Assembly (NCBI RefSeq): GCF_029625295.1
Contig: NZ_CP121112.1
Coordinates: 2,852,001-2,916,000, forward strand
Length of the DNA stretch: 64,000 nucleotides
Direction of reading: 5' to 3'
Origin: Flavobacterium gyeonganense
GTDB lineage: Bacteria > Bacteroidota > Bacteroidia > Flavobacteriales > Flavobacteriaceae
Shown in pieces: positions 43,656 through 54,145 of the stretch. Within the stretch, counting starts at the first letter, position 1, and each line of letters starts with the position of its first letter. The notes beneath the pieces are model-generated. The model was not told the origin of the DNA and ran no database searches. It was given only the letters and a program-made list of their open reading frames with translations. The position numbers and the translations under genes are program-made.

Positions 43656-45413
43656 TTATTTGATGTTAATGCTATACGGCATTATGGCCTGGGCGCCTTT
43701 TAATTTTTGAAGTCTTTTGATGTGCTCAATAAGTAAATAATTCTCTTCGCCAATTTCTTCTTTTATGAAAGTTTCTTTAGACTGAGCAAATGGAAGACCT
43801 GACAGAAGATCATTTAAATTCTTCTCATATTCAGGATAATTTTGTGTGCTATAGGTTTTTATTTTGGCAATTTTGGCTGCTTCGGTAATAGCATCATTGA
43901 GACCGCCAATTTTATCCACTAAACCAATTTTTAAAGCTTCAGAACCTGACCACACCCTTCCCTGTGCAATTGCATCTACTTGTGCAAAAGTCATTTTTCG
44001 GCCTTCAGCAACGTGCGTTACGAAAGTTTTGTAAATGTTCTCAACACTTTCTAATGTAAAGGCTTTGAAGTTTTCTTCCACAGGTACAAACGGGCTGTAA
44101 TTAGCCGAATTTTCATGTGTTTTTACCTGCTCGGTATTGATTCCTAATTTGTTTGCCAACGGACTGAAATTCGGTAAAACTCCAAAAACGCCAATTGAAC
44201 CTGTGATTGTATTTTTTTCAGCAAAAATTTTATTCGCATTACAGGCAATGTAATAACCACCCGATGCAGCATAATTACCCATAGAAACCACTACAGGTTT
44301 TACTTTCTTTGTAATCTCAATTTCTCTCCAAATCAAATCAGATGTCAGTGCACTTCCGCCTGGACTGTCAATTCTTAAAACAATGGCTTTTACATCTTCA
44401 TTTTCTCTCGCTTCCTTTAATGAACGGCGCATCGACCCTTCACCAATTTGATTGACATCACCTTCACCGCTTCCAATTTCGCCCTGAGCGTAGATAATTG
44501 CAATCTCATCGGTTGCAGTATTGGTCAAAGCTGTAGAGATGTAATTTTGTGTATAATCTGAAATGGATATTTTGTTATACTCCTCATCGCCGGTTACTTT
44601 TAAAGCTTTTTTAATGGCATTGTGATACACATCTTCATAAGCTACAATATCAACCAGATGCTGAGTTTTTGCCATTTCTGGAGTCCGTGCTAATAATCCG
44701 TTTGCGATTTCGTTTAATTTAGAAACAGGAATACTGCGGCTTTTTGAAATATCAGTTACAACAGTTGACCAAATCGAGTTTAAAAGAGCGGTAATCTGCT
44801 CTCTGTTGGCATCGCTCATTTTGTTTTCAAGGAACGGCTCAACAGCGCTTTTGTATTTACCATGGCGAATGACTTCCATATGAATACCTGTTTTTTCCTG
44901 AAAATCCTTAAAGAACATTACTTCAGAAGAAAGTCCTTTAAAGTCAAGGTCACCAACAGGATTCAAATAAATGGTATTGGCCACTGAGTTCAGATAATAT
45001 TCTTTTTGAGAATACGTATTAGCATAAGCCAAGACAAATTTCCCTGATTTCTTGAAACTTTCCAGCGCATCTCTCAAAGCTTTATATTGTGCCAGTCCTA
45101 AAGAAGACTCATCGTTTAGTATCGAGATTCCTTTAATTTTGTCATCGGTTTTTGCTGCTTCAATAGCATTGACTACATCTGTTAAACCAATTTTTCCATC
45201 TTTTGAGAATTGCGTTACCCAGGGGTCTGTAAATTTTCCGGCGTAGTCATTATTGATTCCCTTTAAATCTAATTCAATAACCGAATCAGCCTTTACTGTT
45301 ACGCTGTCATCGCTTCCAAAAATAGTTCCGATAAGTATTACTCCAAAAAAGAATAACATGATAAAAACAAAAATACCAATTACAGTGGCAACTACATTTC
45401 CTAAGAATTTCAT
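43656..45413 (-). CDS. sppA: Signal peptide peptidase SppA, 67K type
   Basis: SppA is a membrane-anchored serine peptidase that degrades cleaved signal peptides. The 585-residue protein has one N-terminal membrane segment (VVATVIGIFVFIMLFFFGVI) and two S49 domains. The catalytic Lys is in the first (VIRHGKYKSAVEPF) and the Ser in the second (GNYAASGGYYIACNA), the normal layout of the long form. It is divergent from folK and followed by the hydrolase gene. Confidence 0.95.
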   Translation of the reverse strand: MKFLGNVVATVIGIFVFIMLFFFGVILIGTIFGSDDSVTVKADSVIELDLKGINNDYAGKFTDPWVTQFSKDGKIGLTDVVNAIEAAKTDDKIKGISILNDESSLGLAQYKALRDALESFKKSGKFVLAYANTYSQKEYYLNSVANTIYLNPVGDLDFKGLSSEVMFFKDFQEKTGIHMEVIRHGKYKSAVEPFLENKMSDANREQITALLNSIWSTVVTDISKSRSIPVSKLNEIANGLLARTPEMAKTQHLVDIVAYEDVYHNAIKKALKVTGDEEYNKISISDYTQNYISTALTNTATDEIAIIYAQGEIGSGEGDVNQIGEGSMRRSLKEARENEDVKAIVLRIDSPGGSALTSDLIWREIEITKKVKPVVVSMGNYAASGGYYIACNANKIFAEKNTITGSIGVFGVLPNFSPLANKLGINTEQVKTHENSANYSPFVPVEENFKAFTLESVENIYKTFVTHVAEGRKMTFAQVDAIAQGRVWSGSEALKIGLVDKIGGLNDAITEAAKIAKIKTYSTQNYPEYEKNLNDLLSGLPFAQSKETFIKEEIGEENYLLIEHIKRLQKLKGAQAIMPYSINIK

Positions 45414-45550
45414 AAATATATTTTTTTAATAAGTAGCTAAAACGGACGTTTCGTTACAAATTTTTTGACAAACAAATCGAATTCTCTTTTGAACCCGTCA
45501 CACAAATATATTGCTAATTCTAAAATAGTTTTAGTTAATTTGCATTAATT

Positions 45551-46707
45551 ATGAAATCACAGCATCAGGTCGTTTTATCTATAGGCAGCAATCAGGGGAA
45601 CCGGTTGGACAATATCGAAAGTTGTATCAATTTTATACATCAGGAAGTTGGAACAGTAATTAAGGTTTCAAAATTATATGAGACGCCTGCCTGGGGATTC
45701 GAAAGTGATGCTTTTTATAATTGTGCGTTGCTTTTGCATAGTAATTCTTCAGCACAAAAGATACTTAGTCAGGTGCTGAAAGTAGAAAAAAAGCTAGGCC
45801 GTATACGTTCTGATCATCAGGGGTATCAATCCCGGATTATTGATATTGATCTGATTGTTTTTGATGATCGGATAATTGAAACAGAAAAGTTACAGATCCC
45901 GCATCCGCTCATGCAAAACAGGAAGTTTGTTTTATTGCCGATGCAGGATTTGGAATTGAACTGGAAACACCCGGTTCTTCAAAAACAGTTTCTGAATTAG
46001 TTGCCATTACACCAGATGACAGTGTTTGTACAGTCGTTCAGGACTTAAAAAATCCATTGGAAGAAATTCCGCTGGAACAATTTAATTATATCGCTTTTGA
46101 GGGGAATATTGGTGCAGGAAAAACCACTTTGGTGCAAAAAATCGCTGAAGATTTTAATGCAAAAACCGTTTTAGAACGATTTGCAGATAATCCGTTTTTG
46201 CCAAAATTTTATAAAGACCAGAACCGATATGCCTTTCCGTTAGAGATGTCTTTTCTGGCGGATCGTTATCAGCAATTGTCTGATGATTTGGCGCAGTTTG
46301 ATTTATTTAAAGATTTTGTAATTGCCGATTATCATATTTTTAAGTCGCTGATTTTTGCAAAGATTACACTTGCTGAAGATGAATACCGCCTGTACCGAAA
46401 CTTGTTTGATATCATTTATAAAGAAATGCCAAAGCCGGATTTGTACGTTTATTTGTATCAGAATACAACAAGACTGCTTCATAACATTAGGAAGCGTGGC
46501 CGAAGTTATGAGCAAAATATCCCAGCTGACTATTTGGATAAAATAAATAATGGTTACTTAGAATATATTAAATCCCAAACCGATTTAAATGTTTTGATCA
46601 TTGATGTTTCAGATCGTGATTTTGTAAAGAAACATGAAGATTATCTTTTTATATTGAATGAAATTCAAAGAGTAATTGGAAAATCAGAAAATGTGTCAAT
46701 TAGATGA
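45551..46707 (+). CDS. folK: FolK-deoxynucleoside kinase fusion, frameshifted as read
   Basis: Residues 1-150 are 2-amino-4-hydroxy-6-hydroxymethyldihydropteridine diphosphokinase (folate synthesis): SIGSNQGNRLDNIE, ETPAWGFESDAFYN, GYQSRIIDIDLIVFDD, IPHPLMQNRKFVLLPM. After an A5 run at 45981-45985 the frame changes; one more A joins it as HPVLQKTVSELVAITPDDSV and an interdomain link to a deoxynucleoside kinase domain from about residue 175 (FEGNIGAGKTTL, ERFADNPFLPKF, FLADRYQQL). The restored length is 385 residues and divisible by three. The fused form is common in Flavobacteria, so I read this as one gene with an indel. It is divergent from sppA. The kinase domain phosphorylates deoxynucleosides for the salvage pathway. 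Confidence 0.88.
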
Positions 46708-46743
46708 TAGTACAGCTAAAATCATCTCTTTTTCTAATTAAGT

Positions 46744-49722
46744 TTACCGCTTCAAAGAAAAATGTCCTTTAAATAGGGGATTTTTATCATTAATTTTTAA
46801 GACATACCAATAATCAGAAGCAGGAAGCGGAATTTTATTAAAATTACCGTCCCAGCTTAATTTATCTCCGCTTAATACTGCTAGTAAATTTCCGTATCGA
46901 TCAAAAATAGTGACTTGTGCCTGGGGATAATTCTCTATTCCGGTTACTTCCCAAAAATCATTGTGGAGATCGTTATTAGGGGTGAAAAAGGCAGGGAAAA
47001 CCAAAATAATAAAGGTTTGGGTAACTTGATTAAGGTTGCACAAATTATCTTTTGCTTTTACATAGGCAGTTTGCAAACCACCGGGGATATCATAGAAAGT
47101 ATTTGAAGTTTGATAATTTACCCCATCTACAGAATATTCAAAATAGTCGGCTTGATTGATCAGATTGATAGTAATGGTTGTGTTATTTACATCAATATTT
47201 TTAATAATTGGTTTTTTATGCTCAATAACATTTATGTTTTTCGTACTGGTACAATTTTCAGGATTCGGGCTTGTTACATCAACAGTATAAGTGCCTTTTG
47301 TTTTAACCTCGATCGTTTGAGTCGTTTGTCCTGTTGACCATTTGTATATCATTCCGCTTATTTTAGCATCTAATAGAATAGTTTGATTTTCGCATAAAAC
47401 GATTTCTTCATTATTAACGACAGGAGGGGTATATACAATTATATTTGCAGCGGTACGATTTGAATTGATACAGCTACCATCAGAAGCTTCGGCATAATAA
47501 GTTGTATTTACCGAAATGCCTGGAGTAGTAAAATTGGTTCCTGTATAAACGCTTGTTCCGCCTGTTGGATTTGTAAACCAATTGATAACTCCGATATTTG
47601 ATGTTGCCTGTAGTGTCACAGCTCCTGTTCCGCATCGGTAAACGGTAGAAATCAAAGCTGGAGTATCCGGTGTTTTATTTACAGAAACAGTTACTGTTTT
47701 TCGGTTGGTTTCGCAGCCAGCGTCTGCGTAATAAGTTGTTGTTGTATTTATTATTGGGGTTGTAAATGTGTTTCCGGTTGCCAGTAAATTACCTCCAGAC
47801 TGAGCATCATACCATTTTACAGTACCGGTATTGGAAGCTGCATATAAAGTTAAAGACCCGGAATCACAAATTTGTCCTGGTGTAGTGATCGTAGCCTCAG
47901 GAATAGTTATTTGTGTACTGGCAGCAATTTTTAAAGGATATTCACCGGGCATTCCTCCATACTCGACAATATATCCTTTTGGCTGATAAGAATTTCCAGG
48001 ATCTAAAGAGCCTGTATTTGATAAGTCATTCCACGATCCGGAAATTCCAATATTCGGGGCTGTAATATGGGCATAATCTTCATCTCCCAACTGATTGGGT
48101 TCGTTATTGTTCCAAAATGCAAAATTAGGCGTGATTCCGTTAGAAAGGCCATTCCAGAAAATCGTTCCGGTTCCATTATTTGCAAGTCCTTCAGGACCTG
48201 TGACCCATTTCCAGATGCCTTCTGTTTCAGCATCGCTTCCGCCAATCCAGCCAGCACCCGACGCCTGTTCACCTGATAATTTTGCTTCATCAGCAGCTGA
48301 AATAGTGGTCAAATATCCTTTTAGACCATAATAAGTGCTGTTTTCTGCTGCTGCTTTTGCCTGCGTCCAGGTAATCCCAACATTAGGAACAAATTGATAA
48401 AAATGGCCGGTTGAGGGGAGATAATTTGCCTGACCAATAGTGATTGAAAAAGTTTTGGTTCCCGAAGCTGTTGCCGAAGGATTTGAGAAAATAACGTTTT
48501 TTACAGCTGCAACAAAATCGCTATACAATACATCAATTCCGGTTGGACTTGACAAGGTCAGTTTCCCGGATGCATCATCCCAGCTCTCGGTAATATTAGA
48601 ATGTAAAGATGGATTTGAAAGTTTTAATTTATCAAATCCGGCAGCATATCCTGACGAAATTTGAATGTAAACCGCTCTTGTTCCTGTTTCGCTGATGTCA
48701 TGGGATATAGAAAAATCAGTGACAATATTGATGTCGGTGTTAGTGCAGTATAATTGATTTCCGGCAGCAGTTAGTACAGGTGCAGTGCTGTTAATTATAT
48801 TGCAATTACTCAAATAGGAAGCAGATGCATCTTTAAAAACAGACCAACTCGTATTGGAATAAATTGCATTATCTACTTGTATGCAGGTGATTTCCGGATT
48901 AGATTTTGTATTTAAAATTTGTATTAAACCGTTGTGGCCGTTTTTTAAGTTTAATGAGGTTAATTTGTTATTGGAACAATCTAAAATATTTAATTTTATG
49001 TTTTTTGAAAGATCTAAGTTGGTTATGAGATTAGCGTTACATAAAAACTGAGTTAGATTTAAATTTTTTGAAACATCTAAACTGGTTAATTGATTTCTGT
49101 AACAAATAAATTCTGTTAGATTTATATTGTTTGATGTATTTAATGTTGTAAGTTGGTTTAATGTACAACCAAGAGAATTTAGAGAAGTGTTTTTTGAAAT
49201 ATCTAAAGAGGTTAATTGATTGTAACTGCATTCTAGGTTTTTTAAAGCCAGATTATTCGAAATGTTTAATTTTTTTAATTTGTTGTGTTGACAATTTAAA
49301 TCTGTTAGAACCAGATTTTCTGAAACATTTAAATTATCTATTTGATTGCTCAAGCAGTTTAATTTTACTAAATTGATATTTTTAGAAACATCTAACTTGG
49401 TTAATAAATTCGCTGAAATTATTAACTCTGTTAACGCTGTGTTTTTAGAAAGATCTACTTTTGAAAGTTCGTTATCATCACAATTCAAATATTTCAAAGA
49501 AATGAAATCTTCTATTCCTGATATGTTACTTATCTCTTTTCCATAGAGATCTAAATTGGTTATTTTGTTAATGTTGGTTGTTAATACTCTGCGGTCTATG
49601 GGACCGCTATCAATTCCTAAATCTATCAAAGCTTTTTCAAAATTCTTATCAGGAATCGATGTGTATTGAGCAGAACAAAGAAGACCTGACAAAAACAGAA
49701 ACAGCAAAAACGTTTTTTTCAT
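46744..49722 (-). CDS. Leucine-rich repeat, C-type lectin and T9SS type B sorting domain protein
   Basis: The 992-residue secreted protein begins with a signal peptide (FLFLSGLLCSAQ). From about residue 55 to 290 are ten or so leucine-rich repeats of about 21 residues (LTSLDISKNTSLNSLGC pattern). A beta-rich region is followed by a C-type lectin-like domain (about 440-600: GITWTQAKAAAENSTYYGLK, AGWIGGSDAETEGIWKW, FWNNNEPN, a WND end) and Ig-like repeats (GTVKWYDAQSGG, TYYADAGCETNRKTV). The last 85 residues are the gliding motility-associated type B signal (FFTPNNDLHNDFWEVTGI, VTIFDRYGNLL, GHFSLKR). It should be secreted by the T9SS and kept at the surface; binding of a partner or glycan is likely but not known. 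Confidence 0.9.
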   Translation of the reverse strand: MKKTFLLFLFLSGLLCSAQYTSIPDKNFEKALIDLGIDSGPIDRRVLTTNINKITNLDLYGKEISNISGIEDFISLKYLNCDDNELSKVDLSKNTALTELIISANLLTKLDVSKNINLVKLNCLSNQIDNLNVSENLVLTDLNCQHNKLKKLNISNNLALKNLECSYNQLTSLDISKNTSLNSLGCTLNQLTTLNTSNNINLTEFICYRNQLTSLDVSKNLNLTQFLCNANLITNLDLSKNIKLNILDCSNNKLTSLNLKNGHNGLIQILNTKSNPEITCIQVDNAIYSNTSWSVFKDASASYLSNCNIINSTAPVLTAAGNQLYCTNTDINIVTDFSISHDISETGTRAVYIQISSGYAAGFDKLKLSNPSLHSNITESWDDASGKLTLSSPTGIDVLYSDFVAAVKNVIFSNPSATASGTKTFSITIGQANYLPSTGHFYQFVPNVGITWTQAKAAAENSTYYGLKGYLTTISAADEAKLSGEQASGAGWIGGSDAETEGIWKWVTGPEGLANNGTGTIFWNGLSNGITPNFAFWNNNEPNQLGDEDYAHITAPNIGISGSWNDLSNTGSLDPGNSYQPKGYIVEYGGMPGEYPLKIAASTQITIPEATITTPGQICDSGSLTLYAASNTGTVKWYDAQSGGNLLATGNTFTTPIINTTTTYYADAGCETNRKTVTVSVNKTPDTPALISTVYRCGTGAVTLQATSNIGVINWFTNPTGGTSVYTGTNFTTPGISVNTTYYAEASDGSCINSNRTAANIIVYTPPVVNNEEIVLCENQTILLDAKISGMIYKWSTGQTTQTIEVKTKGTYTVDVTSPNPENCTSTKNINVIEHKKPIIKNIDVNNTTITINLINQADYFEYSVDGVNYQTSNTFYDIPGGLQTAYVKAKDNLCNLNQVTQTFIILVFPAFFTPNNDLHNDFWEVTGIENYPQAQVTIFDRYGNLLAVLSGDKLSWDGNFNKIPLPASDYWYVLKINDKNPLFKGHFSLKR

Positions 49723-49826
49723 AGCAATTAATTTGTAAACTCTTTTGGTAAAAGTAGTTAAGAGAGCTGTAAACTAAATGTCTGGAAACGAATTTTTGTG
49801 TTAAAAAGCGATAATTTTTATGAATA

Positions 49827-50363
49827 TCATAAATTTAAGTTGATTTTTTTGAATAAATCCCAAATAACTATTCCTGCACTAACCGAAATATTTAAAGAAT
49901 GCTTAGTTCCTAATTGCGGAATCTCAATACAGCCATCACAAATTGCTACAGCTTCCTGAGCAACGCCATATACTTCATTGCCAAAAACTAAAGCATATTT
50001 CTGATTTTTTTCAACTTTAAAATCCTGAAGAAAAATGGCGCTTTCAACCTGCTCAATAGCGAGGGTTAATACATTTTCTTTTTTAAGGTTTTCAATCACT
50101 TCCAAAACATTTTCATCGTGTTCCCATGCAACAGTTTCAGTAGCACCAAGAGCTGTTTTGTGAATTTCTTTATTTGGAGGCGTAGCTGTAATGCCGCACA
50201 AAATTATTTTCTCTACCAGAAAGGCATCAGCAGTTCTAAATACTGACCCTATGTTGTGTAAACTCCGAATATCATCTAACACTAAAATCAGGGGTGTTTT
50301 CTCTGATTTTTTAAAATCATCAATCGATTTTCGGTCCAGTTCACTATTTTCAAGTTTTCTCAT
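49827..50363 (-). CDS. TrmH family RNA methyltransferase
   Basis: The 178-residue protein is a SpoU/TrmH methyltransferase with the knot motifs: LDDIRSLHNIGSVFRTADAF (motif 1), LVFGNEVYGVAQEA (motif 2) and IEIPQLGTKHSLNISVSAGI (motif 3). It methylates the 2'-O of a ribose in tRNA or rRNA; the exact target cannot be told from sequence. Single domain, no extra RNA-binding part. It is co-directional with the DUF1573 gene, but a terminator lies between them. Confidence 0.93.
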   Translation of the reverse strand: MRKLENSELDRKSIDDFKKSEKTPLILVLDDIRSLHNIGSVFRTADAFLVEKIILCGITATPPNKEIHKTALGATETVAWEHDENVLEVIENLKKENVLTLAIEQVESAIFLQDFKVEKNQKYALVFGNEVYGVAQEAVAICDGCIEIPQLGTKHSLNISVSAGIVIWDLFKKINLNL

Positions 50364-50385
50364 TTGGGTTGAATTCAGGTCATAA

Positions 50386-50415
50386 AAAAAGCTTCCAAAG
50401 ATAAGGAAGCTTTTT
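50386..50415 (-). terminator. Terminator of the DUF1573 gene
   Basis: AAAAAGCTTCC and GGAAGCTTTTT form a perfect 11-bp stem with an eight-base loop. Confidence 0.82.
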
Positions 50416-50437
50416 CGATTATTTTATTGTTTTCAGA

Positions 50438-50869
50438 TTAGCTTTTTACAGGATCTGGTAAAACTGTACCTTTAATAGTTAATGTTTTTGTTGGTTGTCC
50501 TTCAGCATTAGAAGTAACAGTTACAGTTTTTGTAAACGCACCAACTCTGTCAGTAGCATATTTTACACCAATTACACCTTTAGCTCCCGGAGCAATTGGT
50601 TCTTTTGGTGTAGTAGGTACTGTACACCCACAAGATCCCTGAGTATTAGTAATAATTAATGGTTTTGTTCCGTTGTTTACAAAAACAAATTGACGGTTAC
50701 CATCAGCATTATGAGCGATTGTTCCGTAATCAATTGTTTCGTTTTCAAAAACCATTCCGGCTCCCTGAACTTTAGCAGCTTTTGCTGTAGCAGCCTTTTT
50801 AGTAGTTTGAGCATTAGAAGCTGTAATACCAGCTACAGCTAACATAGCGAATAAAATTATTTTTTTCAT
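50438..50869 (-). CDS. DUF1573 domain-containing secreted protein
   Basis: The 143-residue protein has a signal peptide (LFAMLAVAGITASNAQ) and one DUF1573 domain: NETIDYGTIAHNADGNRQFVF, the CGCTVPTTPKEPIAPG motif and a beta end. The domain resembles ASPM/SPD-2/Hydin Ig-like folds. Such proteins are abundant in Bacteroidota; role unknown. A CAAATCTA (reverse of TAGATTTG) at 50901-50908 fits a -7 element 31 bases upstream. Confidence 0.9.
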   Translation of the reverse strand: MKKIILFAMLAVAGITASNAQTTKKAATAKAAKVQGAGMVFENETIDYGTIAHNADGNRQFVFVNNGTKPLIITNTQGSCGCTVPTTPKEPIAPGAKGVIGVKYATDRVGAFTKTVTVTSNAEGQPTKTLTIKGTVLPDPVKS

Positions 50870-51030
50870 CTTTAAAGTGTCTTTGTTTTTAATGATGAAA
50901 CAAATCTATGTAAAATTCTGATATCTGTGCTTAAAAATTTCTTAAAATATTTTAATTTTTGAAGCCTTCTATATTCCTTCAAAAAATCATAAATTCGCTG
51001 TCTTAATTTTTCATTTAAAATACAAATAAT

Positions 51031-53637
51031 TTGGCAGCGAAAGAGAAAGTAGTTAAAGAGACACCCTTGATGAAACAGTACAATGAAATCAAGAGGAAAT
51101 ATCCGGATGCATGTCTGCTTTTCAGAGTAGGCGATTTTTATGAAACATTTGGTGAAGACGCCATCAGGGCATCTAAAATCCTCGGAATAACATTAACGAA
51201 AAGGGGTGCTGGTTCTGATACTGAAACTGCTCTGGCGGGTTTTCCGCATCACTCTATCAATACTTATCTGCCTAAATTAGTAAAAGCCGGACTTCGTGTT
51301 GCGATCTGTGATCAGCTTGAAGATCCTAAAATGACAAAAACAATCGTTAAACGTGGGGTTACAGAATTGGTAACGCCGGGAGTTTCTTTGAACGATGAGG
51401 TTTTACAGTCTAAAACAAATAACTTTCTGGCATCTGTTTATTTTGCCAATAAAAATATCGGGGTTTCATTTTTGGATGTTTCAACAGGCGAGTTTTTAAC
51501 CGCTCAGGGAAATGCCGAATATATTGATAAATTACTGCAGAATTTTAATCCAAGTGAAGTCCTTGTTCCTAAAACCTGTAAAACCGAATTTAAGGATGCT
51601 TTTGGGGATGAATTTCACAGTTTTTATCTGGAAGACTGGATTTATAAGGAAGATTATGCCCTAGAGACACTGACAAAACATTTTCAGACCGTTTCTTTAA
51701 AAGGTTTTGGAGTTGAAGAATTAAAAGAAGGGATTATTGCTTCCGGAGCTATATTGTATTATTTGTCTGAAACGCAGCATAATCGCGTACAGCATATCAC
51801 GGCGATTCAGCGTATTGCTGAAGATGCTTACGTTTGGATGGATCGTTTTACCATCAGAAATTTAGAATTGTATCACAGTTATAATCCAAACGCAGTAACA
51901 CTTTTGGATGTGATAGACCGTACGCTTTCACCAATGGGTGGCCGACTTTTAAAACGCTGGCTGGCACTTCCGTTAAAAGATGCAAATAAAATAAAAGGGC
52001 GTCATGATGTGGTTTCATATTTGAAATCTAATCCTGAAATCCTTCATAATATACAGTATCAGATTAAGCAAATTTCAGATCTGGAACGTTTGATTTCTAA
52101 AATCGCTGCCGGAAAAGTTTCACCTCGCGAAATTGTCTATTTAAGAGAATCCCTTGATGCTATTATTCCAATTAAAACTTTGGCACTCGAAAGTCCACAG
52201 GAAGCTGTAAAGGTTATTGGGGATAGTCTGCATGCCTGTGATTTGCTGAGGGAGAAAATCAAAGTAACTTTAAATCAGGATGCGCCTGTTGCGATTGCAA
52301 AAGGAAATGCAATTGCAAAAGGGATTAGTGAAGAATTAGACGAGCTGCGTGCTATTTCAACTTCAGGAAAAGAATTTTTAGAAGGTATTGAAAGAAGAGA
52401 GTCGGAGAGAACCGGAATCTCCTCTTTGAAAATTTCTTTTAATAATGTTTTTGGTTATTATATTGAAGTGCGAAATACGCATAAAGATAAAGTACCTGAA
52501 GAGTGGATTCGTAAACAGACTTTGGTAAATGCAGAGCGTTATATTACGGAGGAATTGAAAGAATACGAAACAAAAATTTTAGGTGCTGAAGAAAGAATTC
52601 ATAAAATTGAAACTGACCTTTTTGAACAATTGGTAGCCTGGATTGCAACTTATATCAAACCTGTTCAAATGAATGCTTTTCTGGTGGCACAATTGGATTG
52701 TTTATGTTCTTTTACTCAGCTGGCCGTAGAAAATCATTACGTATGCCCTGAAATTGATGATACGTTCGAATTAGATATCAAAAATGGAAGACATCCAGTT
52801 ATCGAGAAACAGTTGCCAGTTGGGACTCCTTATATTGCGAATGATGTGTATCTGGACAGGGATGTGCAGCAGGTCATAATGATTACAGGGCCAAATATGT
52901 CTGGTAAATCGGCTATTTTGAGGCAAACGGCGCTAATTGTGCTTCTCGCTCAAATGGGGAGCTTTGTGCCTGCAGACAGCGTGAGAATGGGAATTGTAGA
53001 TAAAATTTTTACCAGGGTTGGGGCTTCAGATAATATTTCAATGGGTGAATCTACTTTTATGGTAGAGATGAATGAAACCGCTTCGATCCTGAATAATATC
53101 TCAGACAGAAGTTTGGTTTTATTGGATGAAATCGGGCGCGGAACAAGTACTTATGATGGAATTTCGATTGCCTGGGCTATTGCCGAATTTTTACACGAGC
53201 ACCCAGGCAGGGCTAAGACATTGTTTGCTACGCATTATCATGAACTAAATGAAATGACAGAATCACTGCCAAGGATTCAGAATTACAATGTTGCAGTGAA
53301 AGAATTAAAAGATACGGTTCTTTTTATTCGTAAACTCGTAAAAGGAGGCAGCGCACATAGTTTTGGTATCCATGTTGCAAAAATGGCCGGGATGCCGCAA
53401 CTGGTTATTTCGAAGGCACAAAAGCTTCTGAAAAAACTGGAGAAAAATCATTCCAGTGATGCGTTAAACGGAATCAAATCTGCAAATGATGAAATGCAGA
53501 TGAGTTTCTTTAATCTGGATGATCCTTTATTGGAAGAGATAAAAGAAGAGATTATGAGTCTTGATATAAATGCGATTACTCCGGTTGAAGCATTAATGAA
53601 GCTGAATGAGATTAAGCGAATGTTAGTTAAGAAATAA
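51031..53637 (+). CDS. mutS: DNA mismatch repair protein MutS
   Basis: MutS recognises mismatches and starts repair. The 868-residue protein has the N-terminal mismatch-binding domain with its Phe-x-Glu motif ([13 protein letters not shown]), connector, lever and clamp regions, and the ATPase with [13 protein letters not shown] (Walker A), [17 protein letters not shown] (Walker B) and [10 protein letters not shown]. No ATG is at the usual position; TTG 51031 gives the family start ([16 protein letters not shown]). Two tRNA genes follow about 145 bases downstream. Confidence 0.96.
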   Translation: MAAKEKVVKETPLMKQYNEIKRKYPDACLLFRVGDFYETFGEDAIRASKILGITLTKRGAGSDTETALAGFPHHSINTYLPKLVKAGLRVAICDQLEDPKMTKTIVKRGVTELVTPGVSLNDEVLQSKTNNFLASVYFANKNIGVSFLDVSTGEFLTAQGNAEYIDKLLQNFNPSEVLVPKTCKTEFKDAFGDEFHSFYLEDWIYKEDYALETLTKHFQTVSLKGFGVEELKEGIIASGAILYYLSETQHNRVQHITAIQRIAEDAYVWMDRFTIRNLELYHSYNPNAVTLLDVIDRTLSPMGGRLLKRWLALPLKDANKIKGRHDVVSYLKSNPEILHNIQYQIKQISDLERLISKIAAGKVSPREIVYLRESLDAIIPIKTLALESPQEAVKVIGDSLHACDLLREKIKVTLNQDAPVAIAKGNAIAKGISEELDELRAISTSGKEFLEGIERRESERTGISSLKISFNNVFGYYIEVRNTHKDKVPEEWIRKQTLVNAERYITEELKEYETKILGAEERIHKIETDLFEQLVAWIATYIKPVQMNAFLVAQLDCLCSFTQLAVENHYVCPEIDDTFELDIKNGRHPVIEKQLPVGTPYIANDVYLDRDVQQVIMITGPNMSGKSAILRQTALIVLLAQMGSFVPADSVRMGIVDKIFTRVGASDNISMGESTFMVEMNETASILNNISDRSLVLLDEIGRGTSTYDGISIAWAIAEFLHEHPGRAKTLFATHYHELNEMTESLPRIQNYNVAVKELKDTVLFIRKLVKGGSAHSFGIHVAKMAGMPQLVISKAQKLLKKLEKNHSSDALNGIKSANDEMQMSFFNLDDPLLEEIKEEIMSLDINAITPVEALMKLNEIKRMLVKK

Positions 53638-53702
53638 TTTCAGATTTAAAGTTTAGGTTATCAGAAAGTTATGAAATAAGTGTGATTTTTTTTCGAAAAA
53701 GG

Positions 53703-53733
53703 CTTGTTTAATTGAATAAATGTCCTAAATTTG
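53703..53733 (+). promoter_or_regulatory. Promoter of tRNA-Gly/tRNA-Leu
   Basis: CTTG (53703-53706) and TAAATTTG (53726-53733) are 19 bases apart, the Bacteroidota -33/-7 arrangement. The tRNA-Gly begins 49 bases after the -7 motif. Confidence 0.75.
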
Positions 53734-53781
53734 CACTCGCAATACAGAACAAGTGTTGCTGTTCTTAATAAAATTTGAAAC

Positions 53782-53854
53782 GCGAAAATAGCTCAGTTGG
53801 TAGAGCGCGACCTTGCCAAGGTCGAGGTCGCGGGTTCGAGCCCCGTTTTTCGCT
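53782..53854 (+). tRNA. tRNA-Gly (anticodon GCC)
   Basis: The 73-base tRNA folds with a seven-base acceptor stem GCGAAAA / TTTTCGC, D arm GCTC/GAGC, anticodon arm CGACC-TTGCCAA-GGTCG with GCC as anticodon, and T arm GCGGG-TTCGAGC-CCCGT. The discriminator base is T, usual for glycine tRNAs. CCA is not encoded. Confidence 0.97.
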
Positions 53855-53937
53855 CAAAACCATACAATGCTCGGATGGTGTTATGTTTAATTAATTTTTC
53901 TAAAAAATTAGCTAAAAAAACATTAAAAAGTATTATT

Positions 53938-54023
53938 GCTCGGATGGTGAAATTGGTAGACACGCTGGACTTAAAATCCAGTGAACAGCAATGTTCGTGC
54001 GGGTTCAAGTCCCGCTCTGAGTA
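53938..54023 (+). tRNA. tRNA-Leu (anticodon TAA)
   Basis: The 86-base class II tRNA has anticodon arm CTGGA-CTTAAAA-TCCAG with TAA, a long variable arm (AACAGCAATGTT region), and T arm GCGGG-TTCAAGT-CCCGC. The acceptor stem GCTCGGA / TCTGAGT uses two G-T pairs. CCA is not encoded. It is probably in one transcript with tRNA-Gly, 83 bases upstream. Confidence 0.96.
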
Positions 54024-54025
54024 CT

Positions 54026-54057
54026 AAAGCCTCTTCTTTTAGAAGAGGCTTTTTTTA
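54026..54057 (+). terminator. Terminator of the tRNA operon
   Basis: AAAGCCTCTTCT and AGAAGAGGCTTT form a perfect 12-bp stem with a three-base loop and T-run, starting two bases after tRNA-Leu. Confidence 0.9.
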
Positions 54058-54145
54058 TGCTGTAAACTTGCAGGTAATAAATTTACGAGGTAAATTTATG
54101 TAAGAGAGTTTTAAAAATCTGAAATCAACAATCTAAATTTTATAA

